The notes under the pieces were generated by a model. The model was not told the origin of the DNA, ran no database searches, and worked only from the letters and a program-made list of their open reading frames with translations. DNA of 64,000 nt, taken from Gyrodactylus bullatarudis (lineage: Eukaryota > Platyhelminthes > Monogenea > Gyrodactylidea > Gyrodactylidae). Shown here one piece after another: positions 11,300 to 22,889 of the stretch (its first letter is position 1; each line of letters starts with the position of its first letter). The translations under genes and the position numbers were made by a program. The stretch spans positions 73,142 through 137,141 of the forward strand of contig SSNU01000154.1 of the NCBI GenBank assembly GCA_012064415.1. The letters run 5' to 3'.

Positions 11300-12240
11300 A
11301 TTAAAATAATAGGAGTAATCTGGGATATCTATAGGTTTTTAACAACATCAAAATTCAGTTGAAATCTGTGTCTCAAGGGATGAAGCATTGTAAGAAGAAT
11401 CGTGAAGCCTCTTGATAAGCGAAGGAGGTTGTTTCGGTTAGCAATAGGCGGGATCTTGTGATAGAGTAAAGCTGAAAATGCGATTCTTCTCAGCCAGATG
11501 GGGTATAGATCAGCCTTGGCTAGAGGTTGTTTGTATGAGTAAGGACCAAAGCATGAATTGAAATAGGAGGTTCTCAGTTTTCTCAATTGTTTTGGCAGGG
11601 ATGTTGGAGTGGAGGGAGGCTCCATAGCCCAGATGAGTTGGTATGCAATGCTTAAATAGGAGTAACCGCAAATTAGGGGAATGAACAAATTTTCTGAGAA
11701 AATAGGATTTGATAGGTTTTGAGAATGGTGGTGGCATGAACCGAGGTGCCAAGATTGTTGGAGTAATTTAATCCCAAGTCCTGAATTTGAGATACAATTA
11801 AGGGAATGAGATCCGGCGCTAGTGTGATTGTGGGAGATAGGCAGAGTATTTTAGTCTTAAAACGTTTCAATGATAAACCAATATTTGCCAGGGATGCGTC
11901 TAAAGTGTCTAAGTTCATCATGACTAATATCTGTGTCATGTTTGCATGGGCATAGAATTTTTATATCATCGGCATACTTGAAGTAAGTTATGTAGATGGT
12001 GTTATCTGGGAGAGAGCGAGATTGAAGAGTAATGGTCCATTACTAATGGGCCAATGGTAGATCCTTGTGAAACTCCCGGAATAATCTTAGTATAGGTTGA
12101 GCATAATTTATTGAAAGATACATACTGGGTTCTGTTTTTAAGATATCCATGAATAAGGTTGATTAAGTATGGATTGACATGATGGTTGATCACGTATCTT
12201 TTATAACGCTGAACGGAAGACGATCAAACGCTTTTGAAAT
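11300..12240 (-). pseudogene. LINE reverse transcriptase relic
   Basis: The minus strand, moving downwards from 12240, gives VVIHIDISKAFDRLPF, the RT motif with D-x-x-K-A-F-D. After a frameshift it gives HGYLKNRTQYV and the IIPGVSQGSTIGPL block (the V-x-Q-G-S-x-L-G-P motif of non-LTR RTs). Then follow LSLKRFKTKILCLSPT (K-T-K motif), HLGYGASLHSN and a C-terminal RRIAFSALLYHKIP pattern. The order fits a Jockey/CR1-like non-LTR retrotransposon. Several frame breaks and the loss of the F-x-D-D block region show it is dead. No poly(A) tail or target duplication was found. Confidence 0.75.
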
Positions 12241-14241
12241 GTCTATATGAATAACTACAGCAGGAATATGTTTGTATTTAATGAGATACTAACCAAGTCC
12301 ACACAACTATGAGAAAAATCTTTTTTTGGGTTCTAATAAAATGAGTCGAATTCATGAATCTCTATTAATTTATTGTAAAAATCGTTTTATTAGATAATTC
12401 ACAGAGAAAGCAAATAAGGTTTATTCGGTAATAAAATTACTTGTATAATGTTTTTAGATATACTTTAAGCAGAATATCTTGTGACAGATAAGTTTTGGGA
12501 AATCCTCACACTGAGTGGAAATTCTTTAGTTACCGAAAGAGATATCACACCAAGTGCAGATATTAACTACAAAAATAGATATTTTCATCATAAAAATACA
12601 GATCTACGAATAGTTAATAACTATTAGTTATAAAGTATCATGTATTTTTCACTTTCACTACAGGGCGAAAATAATCAATTCAAAATTTGCCTTCTATTTA
12701 GATGTATCTGGAAAAGTATTCGAAAAAAGTGAAATAAACAACATTTCGAGCACTGCCAAATTTTCCATCAGTTAAGTATAAGTAATAACTAGGGCGGTAA
12801 CAAATCACAAAAATTCGATTTTTTTGTTTTGAAAAATCGCAAAAAGTGTCCTTCTCTGTTTTAATAATATTTTATTCAATTTCAATAAGTTTATTCGAAT
12901 TCAAAATTTTGAAAAAGTTCTTTCCACATTTACTACTGCCTATCAACTAAAATTAAGAATATTGTCCAGGACTTGTTTGATATTTTGAATATTCAACTCT
13001 CAGCGAATCAAATTATAGGCAGATTGTGTAAATAGCCAGAGACAAAAAAGAAGAAAATGATTCAACTAATACCTGAGTAATAACTCATCAGTGATATCTT
13101 ATTACATGTAGCGTTCAGATCTCAGTGCATTTGAATTTGAAATAAGATTCTTAGATTAGAGGATTTCGAGTAAAGATTTTAGCTTGACTAAAATTTTCAG
13201 AATTTTTTACCGAATGTTGAATTAATTTTTTCAGTTTTATGATGAATATTCGTGCTCTTATGAGGTTAAATGTTAAACTTCGATTGAGAATCCCAAGTTT
13301 CTGGCTTTTACTCACTCAGTTAGTACTGTACTAAAGTTTGTGAATTGAAAATATGTTGGAGAATAATGAAAATTCCCCATGGATGCTCTTGATGTTGTAG
13401 TCGGAACTTTTCAATATTCAACTGCCTCTCTCAATTATTAAAGAATTAAAATTAATAAATGTACTTTCTCTCATTTCAAATTCGTAGTGTCAATCATCTG
13501 ACAGTTACATATTTAAAAGATTAAAATGCAAAATTTTCAACAAAAGCTCAAACTTCAGTAAACGGAGAATTTTGTCTTGACCTATTTCATTGTGATGAAA
13601 TGGATCACAGGCATAACTCGAATAATAAAGCAGTTAAACCTCGGTTTGATGGTAAAACAAGTACAATTCCACGTGTTCTGTCTTAGAAATAAAAATTGCT
13701 TTATCTTCCTTTAAATTTTTCGTAAGGAATGGAGGTAGGGGAATTTTCAAGATGTTGTTTATCAGAAATGAGAAATAATTTGGGCGATTGAATGATTTAT
13801 TTATAAAAAATGTCTCGATTCAATTCTATCTAATAGAGATAGACAAAAGTTTGAAATCAAGATTGATGATAGCAGGATACTATAGCGCCCTTTGAAATTG
13901 ATTCAAATTCCAAAACTGACCATAAAACAGCGTGCATAAAACTTAGATGGAAGAAAAATTTAGAAGGAGAAAAAATGTAGTTCATCTGACCTGAAATGTC
14001 TACGATCTAATGAAGCTGATTCATACCATGCGGGAGAAACTAAAAATTTTCAAATAAATTTGAAAAATTAAAATTATATGACAGTTCATTTGTGTATGAT
14101 ATTTAGCCCTTGCTTCACAATAAAATTTTTTATCCTAATTTTTTTTCAAACTTCAAAGCGATGGTTTTAGTTATGACATTAAGAGAATACTTAACTATCT
14201 CAGAGACTGTTTACTAAACAGTATTTCGTTTGATTCATTAA
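12241..14241. other. No gene seen
   Basis: AT-rich DNA, no supported frame or terminal repeats. The LINE relic may extend a little into the left part, but I cannot trace it. Confidence 0.4.
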
Positions 14242-14387
14242 GATTTACTAAAGCCGGAAGAGAAGACTCTACTAATTTATAAATGTAACTGTGGTGCTTC
14301 TTACATAGGCAGCCACCTATAGGTAGAACAATTAGAAAGCTATCAAATGATCATTTGAATAAGGACACTGCAGTAACTAGACATTAG
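14242..14387 (+). pseudogene. Penelope nuclease fragment
   Basis: Homologous to 21850-21980 and 52270-52400: EKTLLIYKCNCGASYIGS-type sequence, then RTIRKLSNDHLNKDTAVTRH and a stop. An extra stretch around 14310-14320 breaks the Y-I-G-R core and part of the helix is missing, so the fragment is inactive. It sits upstream of a half MITE and a Penelope 3' tail (15040-15160), suggesting one old Penelope copy broken up by later events. Confidence 0.75.
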
Positions 14388-14507
14388 AGATAGATTTTGC
14401 AAATTTTCGATTTCTAGCCTGGATGAGAATCTGATTGGGCTCTTCAGGAGAAATTGAATGATATATAAAGCATATGGTCCGAAATCTGTTTATGAACTGG
14501 TTGCATA

Positions 14508-14865
14508 TAAAGCTAATTGATATGAAGTTGGGAATCTATGATTTTTACAGAAATCTCGATTTTTTCATCAAGAATTCGAATTTGTTAAAGATTTTTTGGA
14601 ATCCTACTCATGTTGCCCACTTTTACCATTTGATGAAAACATTCTGAAATAAAATTATTTTTATGAAAAACATGGTCATTTTTCAAATTCCGATTTGACG
14701 CCAAAATCCTATTTTTTCGAACTTTGAGCTGAAAATTTTTATTGATTTGAAAGAAATTTTTCTGGAATTTTTCTTCTATCCCTTAAATATTATCCACTAT
14801 TTGAGTTCAAAGTTTCGAATTTTGGTAAAAAACCAAAAAACCTCAACTTTAAGGTGGATTTTCTG
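14508..14865. repeat. Half copy of the palindromic MITE family
   Basis: Begins AAAGCTAATTGATATGAAG and contains CCTACTCATGTTGCCCACTT, both shared with the full palindromes at 41221-41801 and 42696-43242. Only one arm is present. It lies between Penelope pieces, so it probably inserted into, or recombined with, the old Penelope copy. Confidence 0.7.
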
Positions 14866-15039
14866 CCAGATAACCTCTTGTTACAGGTGTCGTGAATAAC
14901 TCAAAGGATGCGGAATCTCTCATACTATCGTTAGAGTATAAGTTTTACGATAAAATAATTTACCTTCAGAATTTTTTAAATGGAAAAATAGCTTTCAGGT
15001 TTTCTATTTTTGAATAGTATTCTACGCATAGAATTTCAT

Positions 15040-15160
15040 AGCAATATAGAGAAATCATTTCAATTTTTAGCTTTTATCATTTTAAAAGTAATACCACTGA
15101 TGATGCTTTAAGAAATGTACATATGTTTTTAAAATATATCTTCTTTATTTTATTCTGAGA
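15040..15160 (+). repeat. Penelope 3' tail relic
   Basis: Matches the 3' non-coding end of the Penelope copy at 22300-22390: TTTTATCATTTT, then CCACTGATGATGC, AAATGTACAT and AAAATATATCTTCTT. This lets the old copy starting at 14242 be traced to its 3' end. Confidence 0.65.
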
Positions 15161-18100
15161 GTTGAAAATGTCGTAATTTCTTCTGAAATCTCTCTTAGAG
15201 AAAAAAATAAATATTTCCCAAATTATACTGATATGTCAGATCTTGTAAGAGGAATCCAGTGAAATTGAAAGCTATTTCCTTCTTAATAACTAACTTGATC
15301 GTATACTCCACTTTCATCACAAAATATTCCAGGAAAATAATATTATTTATGGAAGGGAACAAAACAAATTTAAAATTAATATTCTTTATCTCTACTGCAA
15401 GATACATACAATGTATGTTATACATTTCAGATTTTTACGAGAATAGAGTCCTTTCTCAATTCTCCGACTATTTTAAATAAGATAATCTACTCTGGGAAAA
15501 ATTTTCAATTATTCCTTTGATGCTAATCTCTAATTTGGGGTTAAGGGAAAATCAAAATACCGAAATAAAAATCAATGAATTCGTAATTTAATTGTAATCT
15601 CCTCTTCTCTGTTCTTCTTTGTTCCGTCCTATTGCATGAAATTGCTAAAAATTCATAATTCATGATTTACTTTCAGGTCAGGTCATCTATGATCAATTTT
15701 GCATATTTAAGATAATAACTCAAGATTTGGGAAAACTTCTCTTCTCTATTTTCTCTTGCCTTTATTAGAATTTCTCGCACATAAAAAATGATGAGAGAAA
15801 GTACCACGACGAATAAATCTATTGGTATAATTTCATTTCTTTTTCGTCTTCTTTAGTTTTAATAAAAAACTTTCTGTCATCATGTTGGGAAGATAATTAA
15901 AATTAAAATCAATGATTTATTTTGATTCGATTAATATCGATCTATATAATATAAAATATTAAAATATTTTTAAAGTAAAATATAAAGAAAAATGAATCTC
16001 ATTCACTGTAATGAGCAGAGGTAGATGGAATTTTAAATTTTGCTCCGGTTGAAGGGATTGAAAATTTGATAAAAATGCTTAAAATATCAAAATTATGCCT
16101 TGATATGTCTTTATGTTACTAGAAATTACAGAAATCAGGTTTCAAGATTTAAATTGCCACCACAGTTTTTTCTCACACAAACAACCGATTCTGCAGAAAT
16201 ATGATCATTGATCATTGATCATCATTCACAAAAGACATCATTTACGATAGTTAATAATAAAGGGAATTATTTATGCATTTAAAAAATGCTTTTTTTGTTT
16301 TAACCACTATAATTTAACTGACCACTCTTGAATATTTATAATTAGGCAACAGGTTCAATTTTCTCTTTAGAAAGTTGGTTTAACCCAAGTATGATGCTAA
16401 AAGGTTGACAATAGAATTACAAATTGTATTAAAATAAATAAATGTATTCTTATTCGATAGAGTTTTTCTTTTTCTCATTCATAAAGACTGTCTTGCTCGG
16501 TTTTTTATGAAATCTGTTGTAATTATCTCTTTCGGTTATCAAAATATTTGAGAAATTATCCACAAAGCTTAAAGACAGATCTGCTTAAGAATTTCACTAT
16601 TGATTTTGTTGGATTCAGAAAAGCTAGCAATAAAATTTCTCTGGTTGAGTATACCTGATGTATGATACATCTTCTCCATTAACTGTAGTCATATTGAGAA
16701 AACGATTCTCAGTCATTTTTCTCGAAATGGATATTATGGATATCCCAATTCAAAACATAAATGTCCCTTTAAACAAACATTGATTTTTCAAATTTTGGTC
16801 TGAAAATAAAAGACTGCCATTAAAATTATATTTTTGATCAATTTAATACTTTCTATTTCTCAAATAAAAAAGACTCAAGAAAAGTTGTATTGTATTATTT
16901 ATACTTTATACTGCTTTCAAGATAGAATTCAGCTTGAGATTATAAACTTATCGGCTTGAAATCTTTCTCAAGTATGTGTAATTATGATTACAATTAAAAG
17001 GGAAATTTTCAGTCTATTCGATGCGGCCTGAAAGCATCGAGATTAAATTAAATTTGGATCGCAAAACAAGATTTTTGGCAAAAATTTTGTTACTTTTATT
17101 GCATGTCTATCGGAATTCGGTAAATGACTGAATAAGTTAAATCCAGTCTTCTAAACTTGATTCAAAAAAATTTTCAAGTGTCAGTTGAAATTCTGTAAAT
17201 TTCCACAGACTTTATTAATTTCATTGAAATTTAGAATTCGAATGCTTATAAAATACCTTTAACATGGTTGGGTAACTTTTTAATTAATTTTATTATCTAA
17301 TCCTGAAAAAAAGAAATGATTTTTTTGATCAGATTAATCAATGTCTTAGGGTCAAGAATTTTTGTTAGAACTATGAATTGTTTCGAAAATGTTAAAATAA
17401 TAATCGTAGCCCCATCATCGCGATTAAGTTCAAAAGTCCTGAATTTTTCTATAACTAATATTTTGATCATTAAATTAATTTCAACCTTTTTAGAATTAAT
17501 CTTATCATGAAATGGAACATGATGATAAATTTCCTTGTTCTACGATTCCTGTGAGAGATTTAAAGAAAAAATGGCCATCAACAACGGTTGAAAAAATGTA
17601 CTTCAAAAGTATTCGACTATTATGAGAAAAATGTATTACATAAGATCTATGATTATAACAAATCAATAATGATTTAAGGTGGTAACATTTTGTTTTTTTA
17701 TACTTCTTGTCCATTACACTTTAAAAGTGTTCATCCCTCATATAATTATTAATGATTTATCGAACTCCTAAGATGTTTTACGAGTCTCTTTTTCCCTTAA
17801 AAAGATTACCTTGAACAATGAGATTAGCACACAATTTTCAAAAGAAAACTTTCCCTTTTAGATGTTAAAAAGTTTAACAGTACGTTTAAACAGATGTATG
17901 TTTAATGTATTGTTATATTAAGATATTTTGTTATTAATATATACCAGATTATTATTACTGTTGGTTTCTAAACTCGTAAGGAAGGTTAGAGAAAAATTAG
18001 AATTGTATTTTATTGTTTCTTTAAGAAAACTTCTTATGGTTAAAATTTATCTGTTCCCATTCAAAATAAGCTAGATTTCTTTCTCAAATTTCATTGGTTC

Positions 18101-21100
18101 ATTTGAAGCATACTACGAAAATAAAAATAATTGAATGTATATCCCAGCGTATAAGAATATTATTTATCTGGCTAATATCATTCACTCTCTTTTTTCCTTC
18201 GTAAACAGTGTTCCTTGAAGAGGGGAAACGTCAAACCCTCTATGAAGAAGTCTGAAGAATTACTCTGGAAACTCAATCGATGACGTAATTTCAAGAAAGT
18301 ATCCTATAAACTGTGAGTAGATTATTTTCATTTTTGTGAATAAATTAAAGCCTTGAGGCCATTCGGATGATCAACTGAATTAGAATTTAACTACATTCAA
18401 AAAAGATTCGCTCTTTTGAAAAATGCTCTCATCCGATTTTTTATTCAAAGTAGGAATAATAAAATTCATCAAATAAATCAGTACATTATGAAATCGGACA
18501 CACTTTAACTCTATATCAATTGTTATCATAAAAGTTTGATGTAACAAAATGGTATATATAAATTACTGTATCTTCTGTCAAGAGTAGTTTGTTTTTAATT
18601 CATCATACAGACAGATGAAAAGTTATATAGAAAATGTGATGTTTTCCCCCTAGATCCAAACTGATTAGTAGTGATGTATCTCAGATTTTTATCTCTAATT
18701 TCTTCCTCAGAAGGGAATTATAATTATGATTTATTCAAATACACAAAATAATTAGTGTTTTAATCTGGCCATAAACTTGTTCTTCTATTCTGCAAGAGAG
18801 GTCAACTCCTTTAAGCTTGTATGGTTATTAACCTTATCAAATCTATTTATTCCTTTCTTGTGACTTTTACTCTACCTCATTGGAAACATTAACTCGAGGC
18901 AATGAATTATCTTTGATCAAAGGAGGAGGAAGCTTTCTATTCCTTCTGAATAAATCAATCATATTTAAAATTTTTTCTTTAGATACAGTTTTCCATCTCA
19001 CAATTTAATGCAGTCTTTCTTTCTGTTATCATTTTCCTAACTCGAATTAGTATGGAAATGCAAATTCTGTTATTCTCCTTTTTTGTTATATGGCGATGCA
19101 ATTTTATAGAGTTTCCAGCTTCAAGGAAATCTTTGGAAAAATCTCTATCGAGATCATGACTTAATTCTGAATAGATAGATTGGCGTCATGTTGTTTTTAT
19201 TTCACTTTGACCTGCCGGTAAAATTAGCACTTTCGTCTCAAGAACTGTATTTGAATACATTAAAAATGCACCAGAAACACTCACAAAGAGGAAAGGAAGT
19301 AAAGGAAATTTTTTTTGGCGAAAAGTGAGAATAATTTTTTCCTCATTAAAAAAGCTTGAGGGCCCTACAAATTTCTTGGGGGGATAAATTAATTTAGCAT
19401 ATTAGAATCCTCGAGTGTGTAATCTAGAAATTGGTACTCTGATGGAATAAATAAATGGAAGACACTTGACATAATAAGGTCTACGTTGTGATAAGAGGAC
19501 GAGGAGAAGAAATAAGGACTCAGAAAAGATATTCCAGTAAAATAGAGTCGAATCAAATTTCCTGTTTGACGTTTTCCAAGAAATTAGTCTTTTGTTCGCT
19601 CTTTTCTTCTGGAGAGATTCTTTCAAAAAATAATCTTGTTACATTGATTCTTCCCAAGCGTACACAAACAAATACAATAGACATCGTTGTGCTAGAAAAT
19701 GTTATCCTTTGAAGGATTGAAACGATGGAAGGATTCATTCATCAGCTTGAAGAAATATACAAATACCATTGGTTTATTTCATTTGTTCTCTAAATGAACT
19801 CTTAGTTTTTGTATTACCTTCTTGTAATGCACTAAGGTCTCTAATGTCTCAGGGCTTAAACCACTCTGCATTTTTATAGTTAAGAAATTTTCTGAATTAA
19901 TTAATTACTTGTTACTTTATTCCTACCTTCATATTCCCACTGAAGAAGGTACTTGACTATCTTAGTATCGAAGCGTCTAGAAGAGACTTTGGGAAACGTT
20001 CCGAATTTTACTAATATATATTCAAGAGTTCTTTATTTGAACTTTTCTATCATACAACAGATCAATTATTAAAGATTAATGATTAGATAATTTTTTATTT
20101 GATCTATTTATTAAAGATTCTTGTCTAACTAAAAAATTAAGATCAAGGAGAAATTTCATCCTTATTTATAATAATAAGTTGAGCTACGTCTTCAAGTTTA
20201 GAGGGAATAAAATGATCAGAGCAAGCATACTTTAATTATGGATTACTCCTGTTCAAAGGAAAAAAAACCGATGTGTTTCAGTGATAAATTTCATGTTCTC
20301 CAGACTCTACTCATAAAATCAAGTCCTTCCATTGGTTCATTCTGTTGTGCTTGTAAGTCGATTGTAATCGGGTGGTTTCAAAGACTCTGGTCAGATTAAG
20401 CATAAGTTAAGTATTGATTTCACTTATCGAAAAGATAATTGTTCAGTCTTTTTTTCATTTCAATAAAGTGTTTCTCAATCAGAAATTTCATGCAAGATGC
20501 AAGGGCCTTTTTCAGGGGTTAATAAAATCAACAAAATAAATAATCAAATGAATATCATAAGGGTACAAAACTTTTTTCTGCAGAGTTTCGACTTAATAAA
20601 CACTAGACTGTAAGAAGAAGAATTCTTCTTTCTTCTGAGGAGTAATTTGGAAATTTTCTATTCACGAACAGAGAGTTTTGAGGAAGAACAATTCTATAGA
20701 TAATTACATTAATTTGAATGTCTCTCAATCCGGATAAGCGATTCAGTCATCTTTTTTTGTTTTTTATTTATTTTTTCTTCATTTGTCATTTTTTTCCCTG
20801 AGAATAATTGTGAATTCGAGTGAATTCGAATTGAAGGCAAAATATCTCTTTTTCATATGCAGGATAACTTGAATATTCCCAAGTCGTTCTCTTTTGTTCC
20901 TCATGTTATCCGATTTGAAATTAATATTCTACTTTTCCCTTTTTTATACTTTCTATTTATTAGCAAAGCTTTTCTCTGACTACATGGCAAAAAATTATAG
21001 TTTTACTGAATGTCCATCAAAAATACGTTCATTTATTGAAATCTCCCATTAGAGGACAATATGTATTTGGTATCCTATTGTTTTATCATTTATTTAAATA

Positions 21101-21417
21101 TATATTTCTTGTAATTTAATAAATTAGCATTATTCATTGAGTTTATTGGGAGAAAAAAAATCCAAATGATATCATGAAGGATGGAGTGTACAATGTACAT
21201 TAAAAAACGAACACACAAGATGTACGTCAAATATGCATCATTGCTTATGAAAAGGGAAAAGTGACTGCTAATTACTTTCCATGTTTATTCACCTAGAAGT
21301 AAGCCTCAAATTGAAAAGTATGTTTTTAGTGAGGAATTCAGAGTGCTGTATTTGCATTAAAATTTCAGGAACTACAAACATCTTTCTCACAAATAAATGA
21401 ATCATTTATACTATACA
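15161..21417. other. Six-kilobase gene-poor stretch
   Basis: Small overlapping frames on both strands (for example 15195-15480 and 19402-19738) have no domain, signal or splice context that I can support. I saw no long inverted repeats. A short ATGATCATTGATC tandem lies near 16200. I report nothing functional here. Confidence 0.45.
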
Positions 21418-21430
21418 TACATTAAAACTT
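21418..21430. repeat. Left target-site duplication of Penelope copy
   Basis: TACATTAAAACTT, repeated exactly at 22391-22403. Confidence 0.85.
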
Positions 21431-22142
21431 TAAGAAGAAGACTGACAATGGCAAATATCTTCATTATGCCAGTTTTAGTCCAGTTTCACATAAGGTTGGC
21501 CTAGTAATTGGTCTAGGGAAGAGAATTCGAAGGATTGCTAGTCCTGAAGAAATACCAAAGGAAATAGAGACGGCGAATGCATGTTTGATGGAAAATGGTT
21601 ATCCAGCCAAATTTGTGGACAAATTTATCAATCAACCTTTGATTAGAGATGAAGTTGTCAATACAGAAGAAGGCGAGAAAACAAAAATTTTCATGAAACT
21701 GAACTTCAAAGGGGATGGTTTTAGTAATGATGTTAGGAGAAAACTGATCAATCTCATCGATCAACATTATGACAATATACAATTGAAAATTGTATTTACA
21801 ACCCAGAGATTATTCAGTTTTATCCATAAGGATTTACTTGACCCTCAAGAAAAGACTCTATTGATTTACAAGTTTCAATGTGACTGTGGGGCTTCGTACA
21901 TAGGACGTACTATTAGGAAATTGTTAACAAGATGTCATGATCATCTCAATAAAGATACCGCGGTGACCAGACATCTAAAACAGGAAAACCATGCTGCTTC
22001 AATTTCTAATTTTTCTATTTTATACAAAAACCCAGGGGATGACAGCACAGATGTGTGGGTGAAGGAGAAATTCTTCATCAACAGATATAAACCTAATTTG
22101 TGTGTTCAAAAGAATTATTCGTTTAATCTTCAACTACCGTAG
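21431..22142 (+). pseudogene. Penelope linker and GIY-YIG nuclease, RT missing
   Basis: Open from 21426 to the stop at 22142. The first part (TDNGKYLHYASFSPVSHK, GLGKRIRRIASPEEIPKE) is the linker after the RT domain. The nuclease follows: LIYKFQCDCGASYIGRTIRK, with the C-x-C and Y-I-G-R-T core, a conserved R (helix), then RHLKQENHAA and EKFFINRYKPNLCVQKNYSF with the catalytic-type Glu. All GIY-YIG positions I can judge are intact. This suggests a young insertion, but there is no promoter-proximal start; the first ATG (21585) is internal. Confidence 0.88.
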
Positions 22143-22390
22143 CCTATGTGAGCTTTTTCACCTTTTTCTCTTCACTGTTGCTATTTATTGAAGAGTTTTT
22201 GGTGTTTTTTCAGCTTACATAATATACAAATTTCCATTCATGATTCTTATATTTTTTAACTTATACTATTTCTTTGTAAATTGTAAATTATTATTTTTCA
22301 TTCAAATTTAACTTGTATCATTTTCAAAGAGAGACCACTGATGATCCTTTGAGAAATGCGCATTTGGTTTTAAATATATCTTCTTGTTCC
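21431..22390 (+). mobile_element. 5'-truncated Penelope-like retroelement
   Basis: A 960-bp insertion flanked by a perfect 13-bp direct repeat (21418-21430 and 22391-22403). It starts inside the coding region, in the RT-nuclease linker, and ends with a 3' non-coding tail shared with the copies at 15040, 30228 and 52700. 5' truncation with a target duplication of this length is the usual outcome of target-primed integration by Penelope-like elements. The copy cannot move by itself because the RT is missing. Confidence 0.9.
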
Positions 22391-22403
22391 TACATTAAAA
22401 CTT
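22391..22403. repeat. Right target-site duplication of Penelope copy
   Basis: TACATTAAAACTT, identical to 21418-21430. Confidence 0.85.
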
Positions 22404-22889
22404 GGTCAAATGAAAGAGCATACTTTTTAAGAAACACCTAAGTCATGTCTAAAATGCTTGTTTTTGTATCATGTTTTTCTTGTTTAGGGGAAATGTTTGA
22501 AACTTACACCCTTTTGCACGGATAGTCAATTTTAAAAAAATCTCCATCTAATTGATTTCTTGAAGGGAATGTTTTTACTCATTTTAATATCCTACTACCA
22601 AATAAAAAAAAAAACAACTCCTTATTTCTCAATGATATTATTGATAAAAGAGTTTTAAAAAAACAGGAAAAATCCACGTACATCTTTTGATTGGTAAGCG
22701 TATTATAATTATCGAGTGGAATCAAAGTACTTTTGCTAAGATGACATTTTTGATTCGATCTTTTTTCTTTTTCTTCTAATGCAATTAACACATTTTCTTG
22801 TCGAATAATCCAGTTTGGGTTGAAATAAACAAACAGCGAAGAATAAGATAGAATGAAAACATAAAATAATTCCTTATTTTTCTTTCTAG
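22404..22889. other. Upstream of ANKFN1, ends in a splice acceptor
   Basis: No gene seen. It ends TTATTTTTCTTTCTAG at 22889, a strong acceptor 3 nt before the ATG at 22893. An upstream 5' exon or a trans-spliced leader is therefore implied. I could not find the donor. Confidence 0.5.

Noticed and set aside
15195..15480. Overlapping frames of 73-76 codons on both strands
   Set aside because: Low-complexity translation of AT-rich DNA; no splice context, domain or signal peptide that stands out.
16200..16225. Short ATGATCATTGATC tandem repeat
   Set aside because: Only about two units; not a CRISPR array, satellite or regulatory array.
19402..19738. Three overlapping small frames
   Set aside because: They are mutually exclusive frames of the same DNA, with no conserved motif.
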